DNA of 64,000 bases from Chitinophagales bacterium (GCA_020636575.1 JACJXP010000002.1:1-64000), one strand, 5' to 3'; positions 16,445 to 25,367 are shown, counted from the stretch's first letter. Numbers and translations: made by a program. The notes: generated by a model not told the origin, from the letters alone.

Positions 16445-17269
16445 ATGTTTACCCTGAATTGTCGAGGAAGATTATTGGTGATCAATGAACCCATTGTAAT
16501 GGGCATTATTAATGCTACACCTGACTCTTTTTATGATGAAAGTCGGGTTGGAAATATTGATGTTGCCTTGCGCCAGGCTGAAAAAATGATCAGAGATGGT
16601 GCCGTTATTCTCGATATCGGAGGACAAAGTACAAGGCCGGGAAGCGAACGGATCAGTGATGATGAAGAGTTAAAGAGGGTGATCCCTGTGGTCAGCGCCA
16701 TACGTAAAAAATTCCCGGGTATATTTCTGTCCATAGACACCTATTATAGCCGTGTGGCAAAGGAGTCCATAATGGCCGGGGCTGATATTATCAATGATGT
16801 AAGCGGAGGAAAGCAGGATGAAGAGATCATCGGCGTGGCTATTGAATTTAAGACGCCTTATGTGTTGATGCATGAAAAAGAGTTTCTGCACAAGACAAAA
16901 GAAAAAATACAATACGAGAACGTAACTAAAGAAGTGCTTGACTATTTTATCTGGCGAACTGATGAGTTATCCAAAAAAGGTATCCGGGATATCATTATTG
17001 ATCCAGGCTTCGGATTTGGGAAAGACGTTGCTCAGAATTTTGAACTCATCAAAAACCTTTCTGTTTTCGAAATCATCGATAAGCCCCTGTTATTTGGGAT
17101 CTCCCGCAAATCGACAGTCTGGAAAACGCTGGGCATTACTGCTGCAGAAGCACTCAACGGCACTACTGTTTTAAATACGATCGGATTATTGAATGGGGCA
17201 TCTATTATCCGGGTTCATGATGTAAAAGAGGCCATAGAAGCTATACAACTTGTAAAACACTGCATGTAA
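16445..17269 (+). CDS. folP: dihydropteroate synthase
   Basis: Folate pathway enzyme joining 6-hydroxymethyl-7,8-dihydropterin diphosphate and p-aminobenzoate; target of sulfonamides. From the ATG at 16445 it has 274 residues, the family norm; the longer open frame from 16256 runs into the divergent DUF1599 gene. All signatures are present: MGIINATPDSFYDES, DIGGQSTRPGS, SIDTYYSRVAKESI, INDVSGG, DPGFGFGK and FGISRKS. The next plus-strand gene is ndk, 2.3 kb away. The hairpin just after the stop is oriented for a minus-strand transcript, so folP has no clear terminator of its own. Confidence 0.97.
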   Translation: MFTLNCRGRLLVINEPIVMGIINATPDSFYDESRVGNIDVALRQAEKMIRDGAVILDIGGQSTRPGSERISDDEELKRVIPVVSAIRKKFPGIFLSIDTYYSRVAKESIMAGADIINDVSGGKQDEEIIGVAIEFKTPYVLMHEKEFLHKTKEKIQYENVTKEVLDYFIWRTDELSKKGIRDIIIDPGFGFGKDVAQNFELIKNLSVFEIIDKPLLFGISRKSTVWKTLGITAAEALNGTTVLNTIGLLNGASIIRVHDVKEAIEAIQLVKHCM

Positions 17270-17270
17270 T

Positions 17271-17297
17271 AAAAAAAGCTTCGTTTTTCAACGAAGC
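17271..17297 (-). terminator. strong terminator on the minus strand
   Basis: GCTTCGT (17278-17284) pairs with ACGAAGC (17291-17297) and on the minus strand is followed by seven T. On the plus strand the hairpin is followed by CTAGTC, not T, so it ends a minus-strand transcript. The only minus-strand gene upstream is the FKBP gene, whose stop is about 250 bases away. Confidence 0.85.
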
Positions 17298-17490
17298 CTA
17301 GTCTTTCGGAAGTACATTAAAGCCATCTCCGGTTTTCCGGAAAATCATTTTGAGTCTTCCTTATTGGGTTGGTGCTTGTCTTAGTTTCCCGGGAGGTATA
17401 TTTCAAAGGGTCGAAAGGCTTAAAACGGATCATGGACTAAAAACGGGACCTGCACATTGCCTTTCGGCACTGATGCAAAGATGCAGTAAA
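17271..17490 (-). ncRNA. putative structured non-coding RNA (6S-like size)
   Basis: The 280 bases between folP and the FKBP gene contain no open frame of note but show dense RNA structure on the minus strand. Elements in order are CTGCA/TGCAG enclosing TGCC-GAAA-GGCA (a GNRA tetraloop, 17454-17465), a long-range match AAGCC…TTTCG with CGAAA…GGCTT, the hairpin TCCGG-TTTT-CCGGA (17328-17341) and a strong terminator with T7. A near -7 box (CATCTTTG) lies near 17475-17482. A start just after it would give about 195-200 nt. Size fits 6S RNA, but I cannot match it to a family; tmRNA, RNase P and SRP RNA signatures are absent. The other option is a long FKBP 3' UTR. Confidence 0.5.
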
Positions 17491-17511
17491 AAGTGATTCA
17501 ACACTTTTTTT
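17488..17511. terminator. weak hairpin after the FKBP gene
   Basis: AAAAAGTG (from about 17488) pairs with CACTTTTT around a 6-base loop, and the minus strand continues ACTG after TTTTT. It may end the FKBP transcript 40 bases after its stop, which would make the downstream minus-strand RNA an independent unit. The stem is AT-rich and weak. Confidence 0.4.
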
Positions 17512-17549
17512 ACCATAAGTATTGGCAAATATTTATCAACAATGCTTTT

Positions 17550-18434
17550 CTACTTGTCGGCTGGTTTTTTGTCTTTCACATCAACGATCTCCACTTCAAA
17601 CACAAGGTTTTCGTAAGGCTTTATTTTTGGAGAATTGGGTGTGGCGCCATATCCCAGCAATGAAGGTATATAGATCATAGCCTTTTCTCCATTTTTCATA
17701 TTCAGGATGGCTTCGTCAAAGCCGGGGATCATTTCCCTGTTTCCGGCAGTAAAAGAATAAGGTGTGGCATGGCCAAAAGTTGTATCCACATTGCTATCGA
17801 ACTTAACTCCGTCAAATGTGGTACCTGTATAGTTCATTGTTACGTAATTGCCTGTATCGATCGGGTTGCCTGTACCAGGAACAACTGTTTTCAAGAAGAC
17901 ACCGGATTCCGTTTTTACCGCATCGATCTTTTTGCCCTTTACATACTCTTCAACCGCTTTGACTTCGTTATCGAGGAATTTTTTTCTTGCGGCTACTTCA
18001 TCCTCCTGTGCAGCTGAATCAGAGCTAAATACAGCTACGATCTTCAAATTTGTTGTGATCTTATCTCCTTTTTTAAACTTTGGATCCATTCGCATCGGGT
18101 TCCGGTTAATAAATGTATCCATCATTTGTACTGAGATCACACTATCATTCGCATGTAACTTTGTCCATATTTCAGATATGTCATAAGGAGTTTTGTCAGG
18201 CCTTACTTTGAGATACATAGGAAGTTGCCCCTCATTGCTGAAAGAAACACTATCGTTTAATTTTTGAGTGACAAATATCTTCATGACATCACCCACCTTA
18301 ATAGTGTCTTTCCCATCTCCTCTAAAAACCTTGTAAGGCATTCCCCCGGGTGTTTTCTTATAAGTTACTTTATTACAGCTTGCTATCATTAATGCTGTCA
18401 AAAAAATCACTGCAATTATGCTTAGTTGTCTCAT
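17550..18434 (-). CDS. FKBP-type peptidyl-prolyl isomerase lipoprotein
   Basis: A 294-residue envelope lipoprotein: residues 1-19 are a signal peptide with lipobox MIASC (Cys20). The N-terminal half (about 30-165) is a helical region typical of FkpA/Mip-like dimerisation or chaperone segments. Residues about 175-290 form an FKBP domain (VTMNYTGTTFDGVKFDSN, MIPGFDEAILNMKNGEKA, YIPSLLGYGA, LVFEVEIVDV). It should catalyse cis-trans proline isomerisation in the periplasm. It lies 10 bases after the NrnA-type gene on the same strand, so it is likely cotranscribed. Confidence 0.9.
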   Translation of the reverse strand: MRQLSIIAVIFLTALMIASCNKVTYKKTPGGMPYKVFRGDGKDTIKVGDVMKIFVTQKLNDSVSFSNEGQLPMYLKVRPDKTPYDISEIWTKLHANDSVISVQMMDTFINRNPMRMDPKFKKGDKITTNLKIVAVFSSDSAAQEDEVAARKKFLDNEVKAVEEYVKGKKIDAVKTESGVFLKTVVPGTGNPIDTGNYVTMNYTGTTFDGVKFDSNVDTTFGHATPYSFTAGNREMIPGFDEAILNMKNGEKAMIYIPSLLGYGATPNSPKIKPYENLVFEVEIVDVKDKKPADK

Positions 18435-18444
18435 TGTTAAATTG

Positions 18445-19452
18445 TTAATGTAACAGATCTTTATTTTCTTTTAATACGTTTTTAAAGTGTTGCACAGTTT
18501 TATCCAGGCTGTCGGTACTTCCGCCACCGGCAGCATTAAAATGTCCGCCACCTGAAAAATATTTGCGGGCAAAGGTATTACAATCAAAATCACCTTTACT
18601 TCTAAAACTCCATTTTCTTTCCTCATCCCTGTCGATGACAAGCGCCACCAGCTTAATTCCCTTAATGGTCTGTGGGAAATTGACCAGTCCTTCTGTATCG
18701 CCGGTTCTGATCTCATATTTGAGAAGGTCTGCTTTGGGGATGGCGATCAGGACTGTATTATACTCATAAAACACCTCCATTCTATTCATCAACACATGAC
18801 CAATAAAGCGGAGACGGTTCTCAAGAAAATTATCAAATAATTGCTCATGAACATAAGTGTGCTCCAGGCCTGTTTGCTTTAACCTGGCAACCATTGTATG
18901 CACACCTGCATGTGTAGATGAAAATCGGAAAGAACCAGTATCCCCTACTATTCCTGCGTATAGACATTCGCTGATCTCTTTGGTCAGCAGGGCGTCATGG
19001 CCTGATTCTTCGATAAAATCAAAGATCATTTCACAGGTAGAACTTTTAGCCGTGTCGCTTTTGCCATAGTTAAAAGAGGCTTCATCCGGCTCCCGGTGAT
19101 GATCGATCAGGATTTTAGTACAACTAAGTTCACTTAGTTTTTTCTCCATTGCTTTCGTTCTGTGAAAAATGTTGAAATCGAGACAAAAAAGCCATTCAGC
19201 CTCATCAAGCTTTTGTTCAGCCACTTTTCTTTGATTCTCATAATTCAACACATCTTTGGCGCCGGGCATCCAGTTCACCCACCCGGCCCAGTTGGTGGGG
19301 GAAATAACAGTTACAGCATGACCCAGTTCATCCAGGAAATGCCGCAAAGCCAGGGATGCACCCATAGCATCAGCATCTGGTTTTTGATGTGTTGTTATTA
19401 CAACTTTACTTTTCTGTGATAGTAATGGGAAAAATTCGTTAAGCGTTTTCAT
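18445..19452 (-). CDS. nrnA: DHH-family phosphoesterase, NrnA-like
   Basis: Cytosolic phosphoesterase of the DHH/DHHA1 group, which degrades nanoRNA and cyclic-dinucleotide products (pApA, pGpG) and may hydrolyse pAp. From the ATG at 19452 there are 335 residues; the open frame extends 20 codons further but overlaps the ndk promoter. Motifs: THQKPDADAMGASLALRHFL, the DHH triad in LIDHHREPDEASF, GDTGSFRFSSTH, and DHHA1 GGGHFNAAGGGS. Nothing here shows which substrate dominates. It is divergent from ndk and followed by the FKBP lipoprotein. Confidence 0.9.
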   Translation of the reverse strand: MKTLNEFFPLLSQKSKVVITTHQKPDADAMGASLALRHFLDELGHAVTVISPTNWAGWVNWMPGAKDVLNYENQRKVAEQKLDEAEWLFCLDFNIFHRTKAMEKKLSELSCTKILIDHHREPDEASFNYGKSDTAKSSTCEMIFDFIEESGHDALLTKEISECLYAGIVGDTGSFRFSSTHAGVHTMVARLKQTGLEHTYVHEQLFDNFLENRLRFIGHVLMNRMEVFYEYNTVLIAIPKADLLKYEIRTGDTEGLVNFPQTIKGIKLVALVIDRDEERKWSFRSKGDFDCNTFARKYFSGGGHFNAAGGGSTDSLDKTVQHFKNVLKENKDLLH

Positions 19453-19524
19453 AAACCGGCTGCGAAGATAACAGATTCTCACTACCTGTTTCTCTATAAA
19501 ATGGTAAAACACAAAACTTTGTCT

Positions 19525-19532
19525 TACCTTTG
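19525..19532 (+). promoter_or_regulatory. -7 promoter box of ndk
   Basis: The plus strand reads TACCTTTG, a perfect TAnnTTTG, 36 bases before the ndk ATG at 19569. No TTG lies at the expected -33 spacing. Confidence 0.55.
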
Positions 19533-19568
19533 CGCCGCCTGCACAATGGCAGGAGTAAAATAATCATA

Positions 19569-19985
19569 ATGAGTAACAGAACATTTACTATGATCAAGCC
19601 GGATGCCTTCAAGAATGGGCATTCAGGTGCTATTATTGACAGGATCATTAAGGAAGGATTTAAAATTTGTGCGCTGAAGATGCTTAAGCTTTCTCCTGAG
19701 AAAGCCGGTGAATTTTATGCCATTCACAAAGAACGTCCGTTTTTTGGCGAGCTGGTGGAGTTTATGAGCAGCGGACCTATTATTGCAGCCATTTTAGAAA
19801 AGGAAAATGCTGTTGAGGATTTCAGGAAATTGATCGGGGCTACCAATCCTGATAATGCTGAAGAAGGTACCATCCGTAAATTATATGCTGCCTCTGTTGG
19901 AGAAAATGCTATACACGGAAGTGACAGCGATGCAAATGCTAAAATAGAGGGTGATTTTATGTTTTCTGTTCTGGAACAGTTCTAA
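19569..19985 (+). CDS. ndk: nucleoside diphosphate kinase
   Basis: Transfers the gamma-phosphate between NTPs and NDPs through a phosphohistidine, balancing (d)NTP pools. From the ATG at 19569 it has 138 residues, the usual size; this start gives the conserved MSNRTFTMIKPDAFKNG. The active-site histidine lies in AIHGSDSDANAKIEG. Other motifs include ERPFFGELVEFMSSGP and GATNPDNAEEGTIR. It has its own -7 box and a terminator 20 bases after the stop, so it is monocistronic. Confidence 0.98.
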   Translation: MSNRTFTMIKPDAFKNGHSGAIIDRIIKEGFKICALKMLKLSPEKAGEFYAIHKERPFFGELVEFMSSGPIIAAILEKENAVEDFRKLIGATNPDNAEEGTIRKLYAASVGENAIHGSDSDANAKIEGDFMFSVLEQF

Positions 19986-20007
19986 AACAGGAAAGTTGTA
20001 ATAATTG

Positions 20008-20037
20008 AGCCGGTTCTTTAACAAGGACCGGCTTTTT
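20008..20037 (+). terminator. Rho-independent terminator of ndk
   Basis: AGCCGGT (20008-20014) pairs with ACCGGCT (20027-20033), followed by TTTTT on the plus strand. It overlaps the last bases of the convergent DUF2141 gene. Confidence 0.85.
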
Positions 20038-20497
20038 AATACCTTGTTTTTATTCTCAGGTAAATGTCGGTATTAGCGGTATAGGAAAAACTTGCTTTAC
20101 CAAAAGAAGGAGGCCCAAACATCCCGGTAACATTATTGGAAAATCCATAACCTTCTTTGGGGATACCAAAAAAGTTCTTGTTCATTTTTTCATCATCATT
20201 CTCATCATGCAGAATGGCAATGGCATATTGTCCCGATGGTAAACCTGGAAAGGTTACAGTAGCAGACCTGTCAGTAATAGAAAGCCGTTGTTTTCTTATC
20301 GCTTTTTCAGGCTCGTCCGGGTATCCGTTTCCGTTTCTGAACAGGCTGATTAATACATGCCCTTTATTACTTCGGAGATCTTGAATAGTTACCTTTATGC
20401 CTGCTTGTGCATCATTAGCGGTCTCTCTTGTGAAGGATAAAAGGGAAAAGAAACAAAATATGCTAAAGAACAGAGAATTCATCCGCTTAAATCTCAA
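20036..20497 (-). CDS. DUF2141 domain exported protein
   Basis: A 153-residue exported protein: signal peptide at residues 1-21 (NSLFFSIFCFFSLLSFTRE), then one DUF2141 domain. Family features are the segments KGHVLISLFRNGNGYPDEPE, FPGLPSGQYAIAILHDEN and the MNKNFFGIPKEGYGFSNN motif. DUF2141 proteins are beta-sandwich periplasmic proteins of unknown role. It overlaps the TraB/GumN gene upstream by 11 nt, suggesting coupling. Confidence 0.88.
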   Translation of the reverse strand: MRFKRMNSLFFSIFCFFSLLSFTRETANDAQAGIKVTIQDLRSNKGHVLISLFRNGNGYPDEPEKAIRKQRLSITDRSATVTFPGLPSGQYAIAILHDENDDEKMNKNFFGIPKEGYGFSNNVTGMFGPPSFGKASFSYTANTDIYLRIKTRY

Positions 20498-21404
20498 TCA
20501 ATTTTGCCTTTTTCTTATTCTCTACCGGTTCTACTTTATAACCTTCTTTGCGTAAAAGATTGATCACTCCTTTTTCTCCTGGAAGATGACCAGCCCCTAC
20601 AGCAATGACCAATGATTTCCCGGGCATGATCTTGTTTAGTTTCTCAACCCAATTCTTATTGCGGTTGTTCAGTAAAATGTCCCTATACTGCAGAAGCATA
20701 TCATCACTGCTGCCTAACATGGTTGCTAATTTTTCCAGGTTCTGTTCCTTGTAGGCTTTCATCAATTCATCAAGTTCGTTCTTTTCCCCTTCATTTGTTG
20801 AGTCGCCGGCATTGATCATCTTTAATAATTCAAGTGCCTGAACTTTATAAGGGATACTGTCAAAAATGCTCATCTGGTAAGCCATTGTTTCAAGCCCTTT
20901 TATTTCAATCTTTTTATCACTTGCTTCTTCCATGATCAGTTGTTCCATAGCTACTGTCTGGTCACAAGACATTGATGATTGTGCCAGCATGGATGTGGCC
21001 ACCATTGGTTTATATGTTTCAAGCATAGAGAATGGAAGAAGTGAATTCCCCTGCTCAAAATATTCCTTGACCTTCTTATAATCTTCGGGGCTTAATAAAT
21101 CAGCCAGGGTTGTATCATTATTCATTTTCATTTTACCCATTACACCAAGCATTTCAAACATATTATCCATATCTAATTCCAGGTAAACTTTATCAGCATT
21201 TGAAATTGCATTTTTGAGATTTTTGCTGATAAATGCATCATCCTTACATAGCATATGAATGGTGCCAAAAAGATAAGAAGGCTTTTCAAGCCCATTTCCG
21301 CTGATCTTCCACAAAAGCGTATTGGAAGGGGCGGCATCATTATTTTGAGCAAAACTGTTTAAAGAAAGTAAGGAGATCAGTAGCCCTGTACCAAGTATTT
21401 TCAT
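20487..21404 (-). CDS. TraB/GumN family protein
   Basis: A 305-residue exported protein with signal peptide residues 1-19 (LLISLLSLNSFAQ). The domain is TraB/GumN (erythromycin-esterase-fold, Tiki-like) with the two GxxH-type motifs: YLFGTIHMLCKDD near residue 45 and VIAVGAGHLPGEKGVINLL near residue 275. Also visible is VYLELDMDN. Eukaryotic Tiki is a metalloprotease; bacterial members are probably hydrolases but unproven. The overlap with DUF2141 suggests an envelope pair. Confidence 0.9.
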   Translation of the reverse strand: MKILGTGLLISLLSLNSFAQNNDAAPSNTLLWKISGNGLEKPSYLFGTIHMLCKDDAFISKNLKNAISNADKVYLELDMDNMFEMLGVMGKMKMNNDTTLADLLSPEDYKKVKEYFEQGNSLLPFSMLETYKPMVATSMLAQSSMSCDQTVAMEQLIMEEASDKKIEIKGLETMAYQMSIFDSIPYKVQALELLKMINAGDSTNEGEKNELDELMKAYKEQNLEKLATMLGSSDDMLLQYRDILLNNRNKNWVEKLNKIMPGKSLVIAVGAGHLPGEKGVINLLRKEGYKVEPVENKKKAKLIEI

Positions 21405-21477
21405 TCTGTTTTTTTACAAATTACTAAAGAAACTTGCCGGGAGACGATTAAAAAGGATAACTGGTTGTATCATTACA

Positions 21478-22524
21478 TTATGCAGGGTTAAACAAATCTT
21501 CCCAATACCTGTAAAATTCAGTCCCCCATTTTACATTCAGCTCATTTACTGAAATAGGCTCTCCCAACTCTTGCTTTATAGCAAGTACTGGCAAGTTTAT
21601 TCCTGCACCAAGCCCGGCAGAAATTGTGCCTTGTACCCGTGGGTTTATTTCTAATAAAAGGAACTCATTCTTGCCAGATGCTTTAACCTGTATCCCGATA
21701 TTTCCATGCAATTTTAATTCATTTATTATTTGCCTGCAGTAATCAATGATCGGTCTGTTGTTTACAAAAGTTCCTGCAACAGAAATGCCATTTATTGTTT
21801 TTTTCCGCAATCTTGGTACGGCAATGATCATTTCTCCTTTATTAGCAAGGCAATCGACTGAATACTCATCACCTGTGAGATACTCACTTACCAGCAACTG
21901 GGGAAATTCTTTAACCGACAATATTCTCACAGCCTCATCATAGTTTATATAAGCAGCCCCCGGTTTCTGATTAAAAAGTATATCTGTTTCGTCGATCTTA
22001 TTATCTAAGATGCGGAAACCACGACTGCCATTCGAGACAGATGGTTTAAAACAAACAGGATTATGTGGATAGCCCAGTTCCTTAACAGCTATTAAAAACT
22101 GATCTGGTGTTTCTACAATTCTGAATTCCGGCACTGCAATTCCCCGCCATTGTAAAAACTCATACAAACTACTTTTATTATTAGCGATCTCAATAGACTC
22201 TGCCGGAGAAACAAGGACCTTTATTCCCTGCTTTTCAAAAAGACTATTATTTCCGGAAAACGACAGGAGTTCACGGGTAACAAGCGGCAGAATGATGTCT
22301 ATTTTATTTTTCTTACATACAGCAAGAACTTTTTCAATAAAACCAGGATCATCACCAACTGGAATTACTTCAAAGTTTTTACTGAGATATTTTCCGACAA
22401 CTTCAGGATTTGCATCGGCAACAGTTACTTTATAATTTTTTTCAGCAGCCAGGCATTTAAGAATTCCCGCCGCCCCCGGGGCTCCACCGCCTGTCATGAG
22501 GATATGTGTTTGCTGATCACTCAA
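21478..22524 (-). CDS. ATP-grasp ligase, carbamoyl-phosphate-synthase-like
   Basis: A 348-residue cytosolic ATP-grasp enzyme. The N-terminal pre-ATP-grasp Rossmann half begins ILMTGGGAPGAAGILKCL. The ATP-binding half holds CFKPSVSNGSRGF, LLVSEYLTGDEYSVDC and the Mg ligand region FLLLEINPRVQGTIS. Relatives ligate a carboxylate to an amine or thiol (CarB, PylC-like); the true substrate is unknown. Its start overlaps the end of the UbiD decarboxylase gene by 8 nt, so both are probably made together and may share a pathway. Confidence 0.88.
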   Translation of the reverse strand: MSDQQTHILMTGGGAPGAAGILKCLAAEKNYKVTVADANPEVVGKYLSKNFEVIPVGDDPGFIEKVLAVCKKNKIDIILPLVTRELLSFSGNNSLFEKQGIKVLVSPAESIEIANNKSSLYEFLQWRGIAVPEFRIVETPDQFLIAVKELGYPHNPVCFKPSVSNGSRGFRILDNKIDETDILFNQKPGAAYINYDEAVRILSVKEFPQLLVSEYLTGDEYSVDCLANKGEMIIAVPRLRKKTINGISVAGTFVNNRPIIDYCRQIINELKLHGNIGIQVKASGKNEFLLLEINPRVQGTISAGLGAGINLPVLAIKQELGEPISVNELNVKWGTEFYRYWEDLFNPA

Positions 22525-24442
22525 CTACTGCTTCCTCCCCGTATAATTGATCCCTGAATTTTAATGAAGGTGATGGGATAAAAGTGCCTAAACCTAACTG
22601 ATCCCATTTCTGATCAACTGACTTTATCGTTTTTTCATCTGCCACAATAATGTTTGGCCAGTCCCTTTGAAAATCATCGAACTCTTTTGTTTTTCTTGTT
22701 CCGTCAAAACCCATACATGCATTATATCCTTTCCCGGCTTTTGATTGCTCCTTGTAAAGAACATGGTCTCTCCTGGGATCAAGATTATTACAAAATCTCC
22801 ATAAAGCAACGGCCAGATCATTTGCATTGACGGTATGCTCAGTATACAAGATCATTTTTATTCCCTGCAATTCCGGATACTTACAAATTTGTCTGTGCAT
22901 TTCGGAGATGTGTCCCCTTCTGTTTTTCTTTACTGAAATGATCAAACAAGGAATGTTCTTCTGTAACAAGGATACATTCAAGGAAGTTATTTCAGAAAAA
23001 TTGCTGGTCAATATTTCGTTTATGATCTTATGATCTGGTGTTACAACAGTCGGATCCAGATCATTCGCTTTTTCTTCTTGAAACTTTGCAGTTCCATCAA
23101 TACACATTTTTCCTCCAAAGCCAAGCTTGCTGCAGCTGTGATCCAACACATCCATTGGACCCTGTGAAAAAGAAATATCAGAGGCGGGATCAAGGTTTTT
23201 GAATACATACTGTGCTAATTTCTCATAGTCCTGTATTGTTACTTTTTCATCTGCCAGTACTAATATTTTATTGAACATCATTTGCCCGGCTCCCCACATA
23301 GCATTCATTACTTTTTGTCCTTGTCCGGCATATTCTTTTTTGATCTGGGTGATAACAAGATTATGAAACACACCTTCTACGGGCATATCCATATCTGTTA
23401 TTTCTGGCACCATTGTCATTTTTATAGGAGCTAAAAATATTCTCTCAGTCGCCTTACCAAGCCAGGCATCTTCCTGAGGCGGGATACCCACAATCGTAGC
23501 GGGATAAACAGGATTCTTTTTATGTGTTATAGCAGTAATATGAAACCTGGGATACCAATCAGGTAATGAATAATAACCGGTGTGATCACCAAAAGGGCCT
23601 TCCCATATCAGTTCATCTTCAGGATCAACATACCCTTCTATTACGAAATCAGCATCTGATGGTACTTCAATATCAGGCTGAGTAATGCACTTTACAAGCT
23701 CTACTTTCTTCTTGCGAAGAAATCCTGCCAGCATGTACTCATCTACATTTTCAGGAAGCGGTGCTGTTGCTGAATAAGCGTTTACAGGATCACCACCAAG
23801 TGAAACAGCTACAGGCATACGTTTTTTCAATTTCTTATACTCATTAAAATGCTTTGCAGAAACTTTGTGTTTGTGCCAATGCATTCCTGTTAATGCAGGG
23901 CCAAAAACCTGCATGCGATACATACCGACGTTTCGGGTACCACTTATGGGATCTTTTGTATGAATTACCGGTAATGTAACAAATGGTCCGCCATCTTTTG
24001 GCCAGCAGGTGATCACAGGAAGTTTAGTGATATCAGGTGAAGTCATTATCACCTGTTGACACTCTCCTCTTCCCTTTTTTACTTTCGGCATCCACGAAGC
24101 GAATCTCCCCAATTGTGGTAGCAGCTTTAACTTACTGATAATTCCTTCTTTTGGTGAAGAAAGTAGTTTGAAAAGATCTTCTATTTCACCGGCAATTTCG
24201 TCAAGCTTCTGAACACCAAGTGCCATACACATTCTCTTTTCGCTTCCGTAGGCATTCATCAATACCGGGAAATCATAGCCGGTGTTTTCAAATAATAAAG
24301 CTACTCCCCCATTTCCTGTTTTACTGACCCTGTCGGTGATCTCAGCTATTTCAAGTTTGGGGTCGACAAAAGATTTAATACGTACCAATTCTCCGGATTT
24401 TTCCAGAGTATCAATAAAATGTTGTTGATTATTCCATGCCAT
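22517..24442 (-). CDS. UbiD-family (prenylated-FMN) decarboxylase
   Basis: A 641-residue UbiD-family enzyme, which decarboxylates aromatic or alpha,beta-unsaturated acids using prenylated FMN made by UbiX. Motifs include GTRNVGMYRMQVFGP, PEDELIWEGPFGDHTGYYS (with the E-x-P-F-G-D-H-T-G active-site signature) and PVYPATIVGIPPQEDAWLGK. Long Bacteroidota UbiD proteins are commonly annotated as menaquinone-biosynthesis decarboxylase; that assignment is inferred. UbiX is not in the window. It leads a two-gene overlapping unit with the ATP-grasp gene. Confidence 0.92.
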   Translation of the reverse strand: MAWNNQQHFIDTLEKSGELVRIKSFVDPKLEIAEITDRVSKTGNGGVALLFENTGYDFPVLMNAYGSEKRMCMALGVQKLDEIAGEIEDLFKLLSSPKEGIISKLKLLPQLGRFASWMPKVKKGRGECQQVIMTSPDITKLPVITCWPKDGGPFVTLPVIHTKDPISGTRNVGMYRMQVFGPALTGMHWHKHKVSAKHFNEYKKLKKRMPVAVSLGGDPVNAYSATAPLPENVDEYMLAGFLRKKKVELVKCITQPDIEVPSDADFVIEGYVDPEDELIWEGPFGDHTGYYSLPDWYPRFHITAITHKKNPVYPATIVGIPPQEDAWLGKATERIFLAPIKMTMVPEITDMDMPVEGVFHNLVITQIKKEYAGQGQKVMNAMWGAGQMMFNKILVLADEKVTIQDYEKLAQYVFKNLDPASDISFSQGPMDVLDHSCSKLGFGGKMCIDGTAKFQEEKANDLDPTVVTPDHKIINEILTSNFSEITSLNVSLLQKNIPCLIISVKKNRRGHISEMHRQICKYPELQGIKMILYTEHTVNANDLAVALWRFCNNLDPRRDHVLYKEQSKAGKGYNACMGFDGTRKTKEFDDFQRDWPNIIVADEKTIKSVDQKWDQLGLGTFIPSPSLKFRDQLYGEEAVVE

Positions 24443-24512
24443 TGTGCTTAAAACTGCGCTAAGTTACAACAAGCAAACTTGCAGGAATGTTGTATAAGAT
24501 TTTATAGAGAAT

Positions 24513-25367
24513 TTAATAGACATTTACAGGGCAACCGGTCTTACTTTTTCTTCCAAATCCACGGGAAGAACCACTGTTGCCAATCCTGTAGGTTAAATGC
24601 ACTCCACCGAAATAATAATAATCCTTGGCTTTGGGGCTGCCACGTTGAGCTCCCTTAGCAGGATAGGTGGGACTGCCTCCCGCCTCGTCTCCCCTGTATG
24701 ACATGTCAACTGCAACCTGACCTTTTGCAGCCAAAAGATCGTTTGGATCAGCATAATTGCCACTTACATCATCTAAATAATCAGTAAATAGTTTGCGCAG
24801 CCCCAATTCCAATCCAACCCGTAGATTATCATTTATCGCAAACTTTACACCACCTCCAAACGGAATAGCAAGCTGCATTAACTTATATGGTTTATTGGGA
24901 TAGCCGTTTAGCCCCTGCCCTTCCGTACTTAAAGGTTGTAAAAAAACTTTTTGACCAGTTGCATCAAATGCATAAGGATCAAAATGAAATAAGGCCACAC
25001 CGGCAAATACATAAGGTGAATAACGGCTATTATATAGATTTAGCAAATAGTATTCTCCTGTTACACTAAACTCAAATAGTTCTGTCTCGAAAGCAAGATT
25101 CCTTTTTTGGAGAGCTGTATCCTTACTAAACCTATCTGCCCCACCTACTACAGTATAGGATAGCCCGGCCCTAAGCATGATCTGATCAGTGATCTCATAA
25201 TTACCAGTTATACCAAGAACACCGTTAGTAACCTGTTTAGGGAATAATCTTTCCTCAAGATCGCCATTATAAGCTGAGGCGCCGCCAAATATTCCAATAT
25301 GCAATCTTTGTGAAAAGCAAATGGATGAAAAGAGAACAAAACAGATAGTAAAAAGATAATTTCTCAT
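24513..25367 (-). CDS. DUF6089-type outer membrane beta-barrel protein
   Basis: A 284-residue outer-membrane protein: signal peptide residues 1-19 (LFTICFVLFSSICFS/Q), then alternating aromatic strands of a beta-barrel (LHIGIFGGASAYNGDLEERL, YSPYVFAGVALFHFDPY, LRVGLELGLRKLFTDYLDDV). The DLEE and DYLDDVSG segments match the DUF6089 family, common in Bacteroidota. It has a cysteine near the C-terminus. Function unknown, probably structural or transport. It lies 70 bases after the UbiD start on the same strand. Confidence 0.82.
   Translation of the reverse strand: MRNYLFTICFVLFSSICFSQRLHIGIFGGASAYNGDLEERLFPKQVTNGVLGITGNYEITDQIMLRAGLSYTVVGGADRFSKDTALQKRNLAFETELFEFSVTGEYYLLNLYNSRYSPYVFAGVALFHFDPYAFDATGQKVFLQPLSTEGQGLNGYPNKPYKLMQLAIPFGGGVKFAINDNLRVGLELGLRKLFTDYLDDVSGNYADPNDLLAAKGQVAVDMSYRGDEAGGSPTYPAKGAQRGSPKAKDYYYFGGVHLTYRIGNSGSSRGFGRKSKTGCPVNVY

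Noticed and set aside
17271..17490. tmRNA, RNase P or SRP RNA
   Set aside because: No tag-peptide frame, no P4-type conserved core and no SRP apical GGAA loop with its flanking bases.
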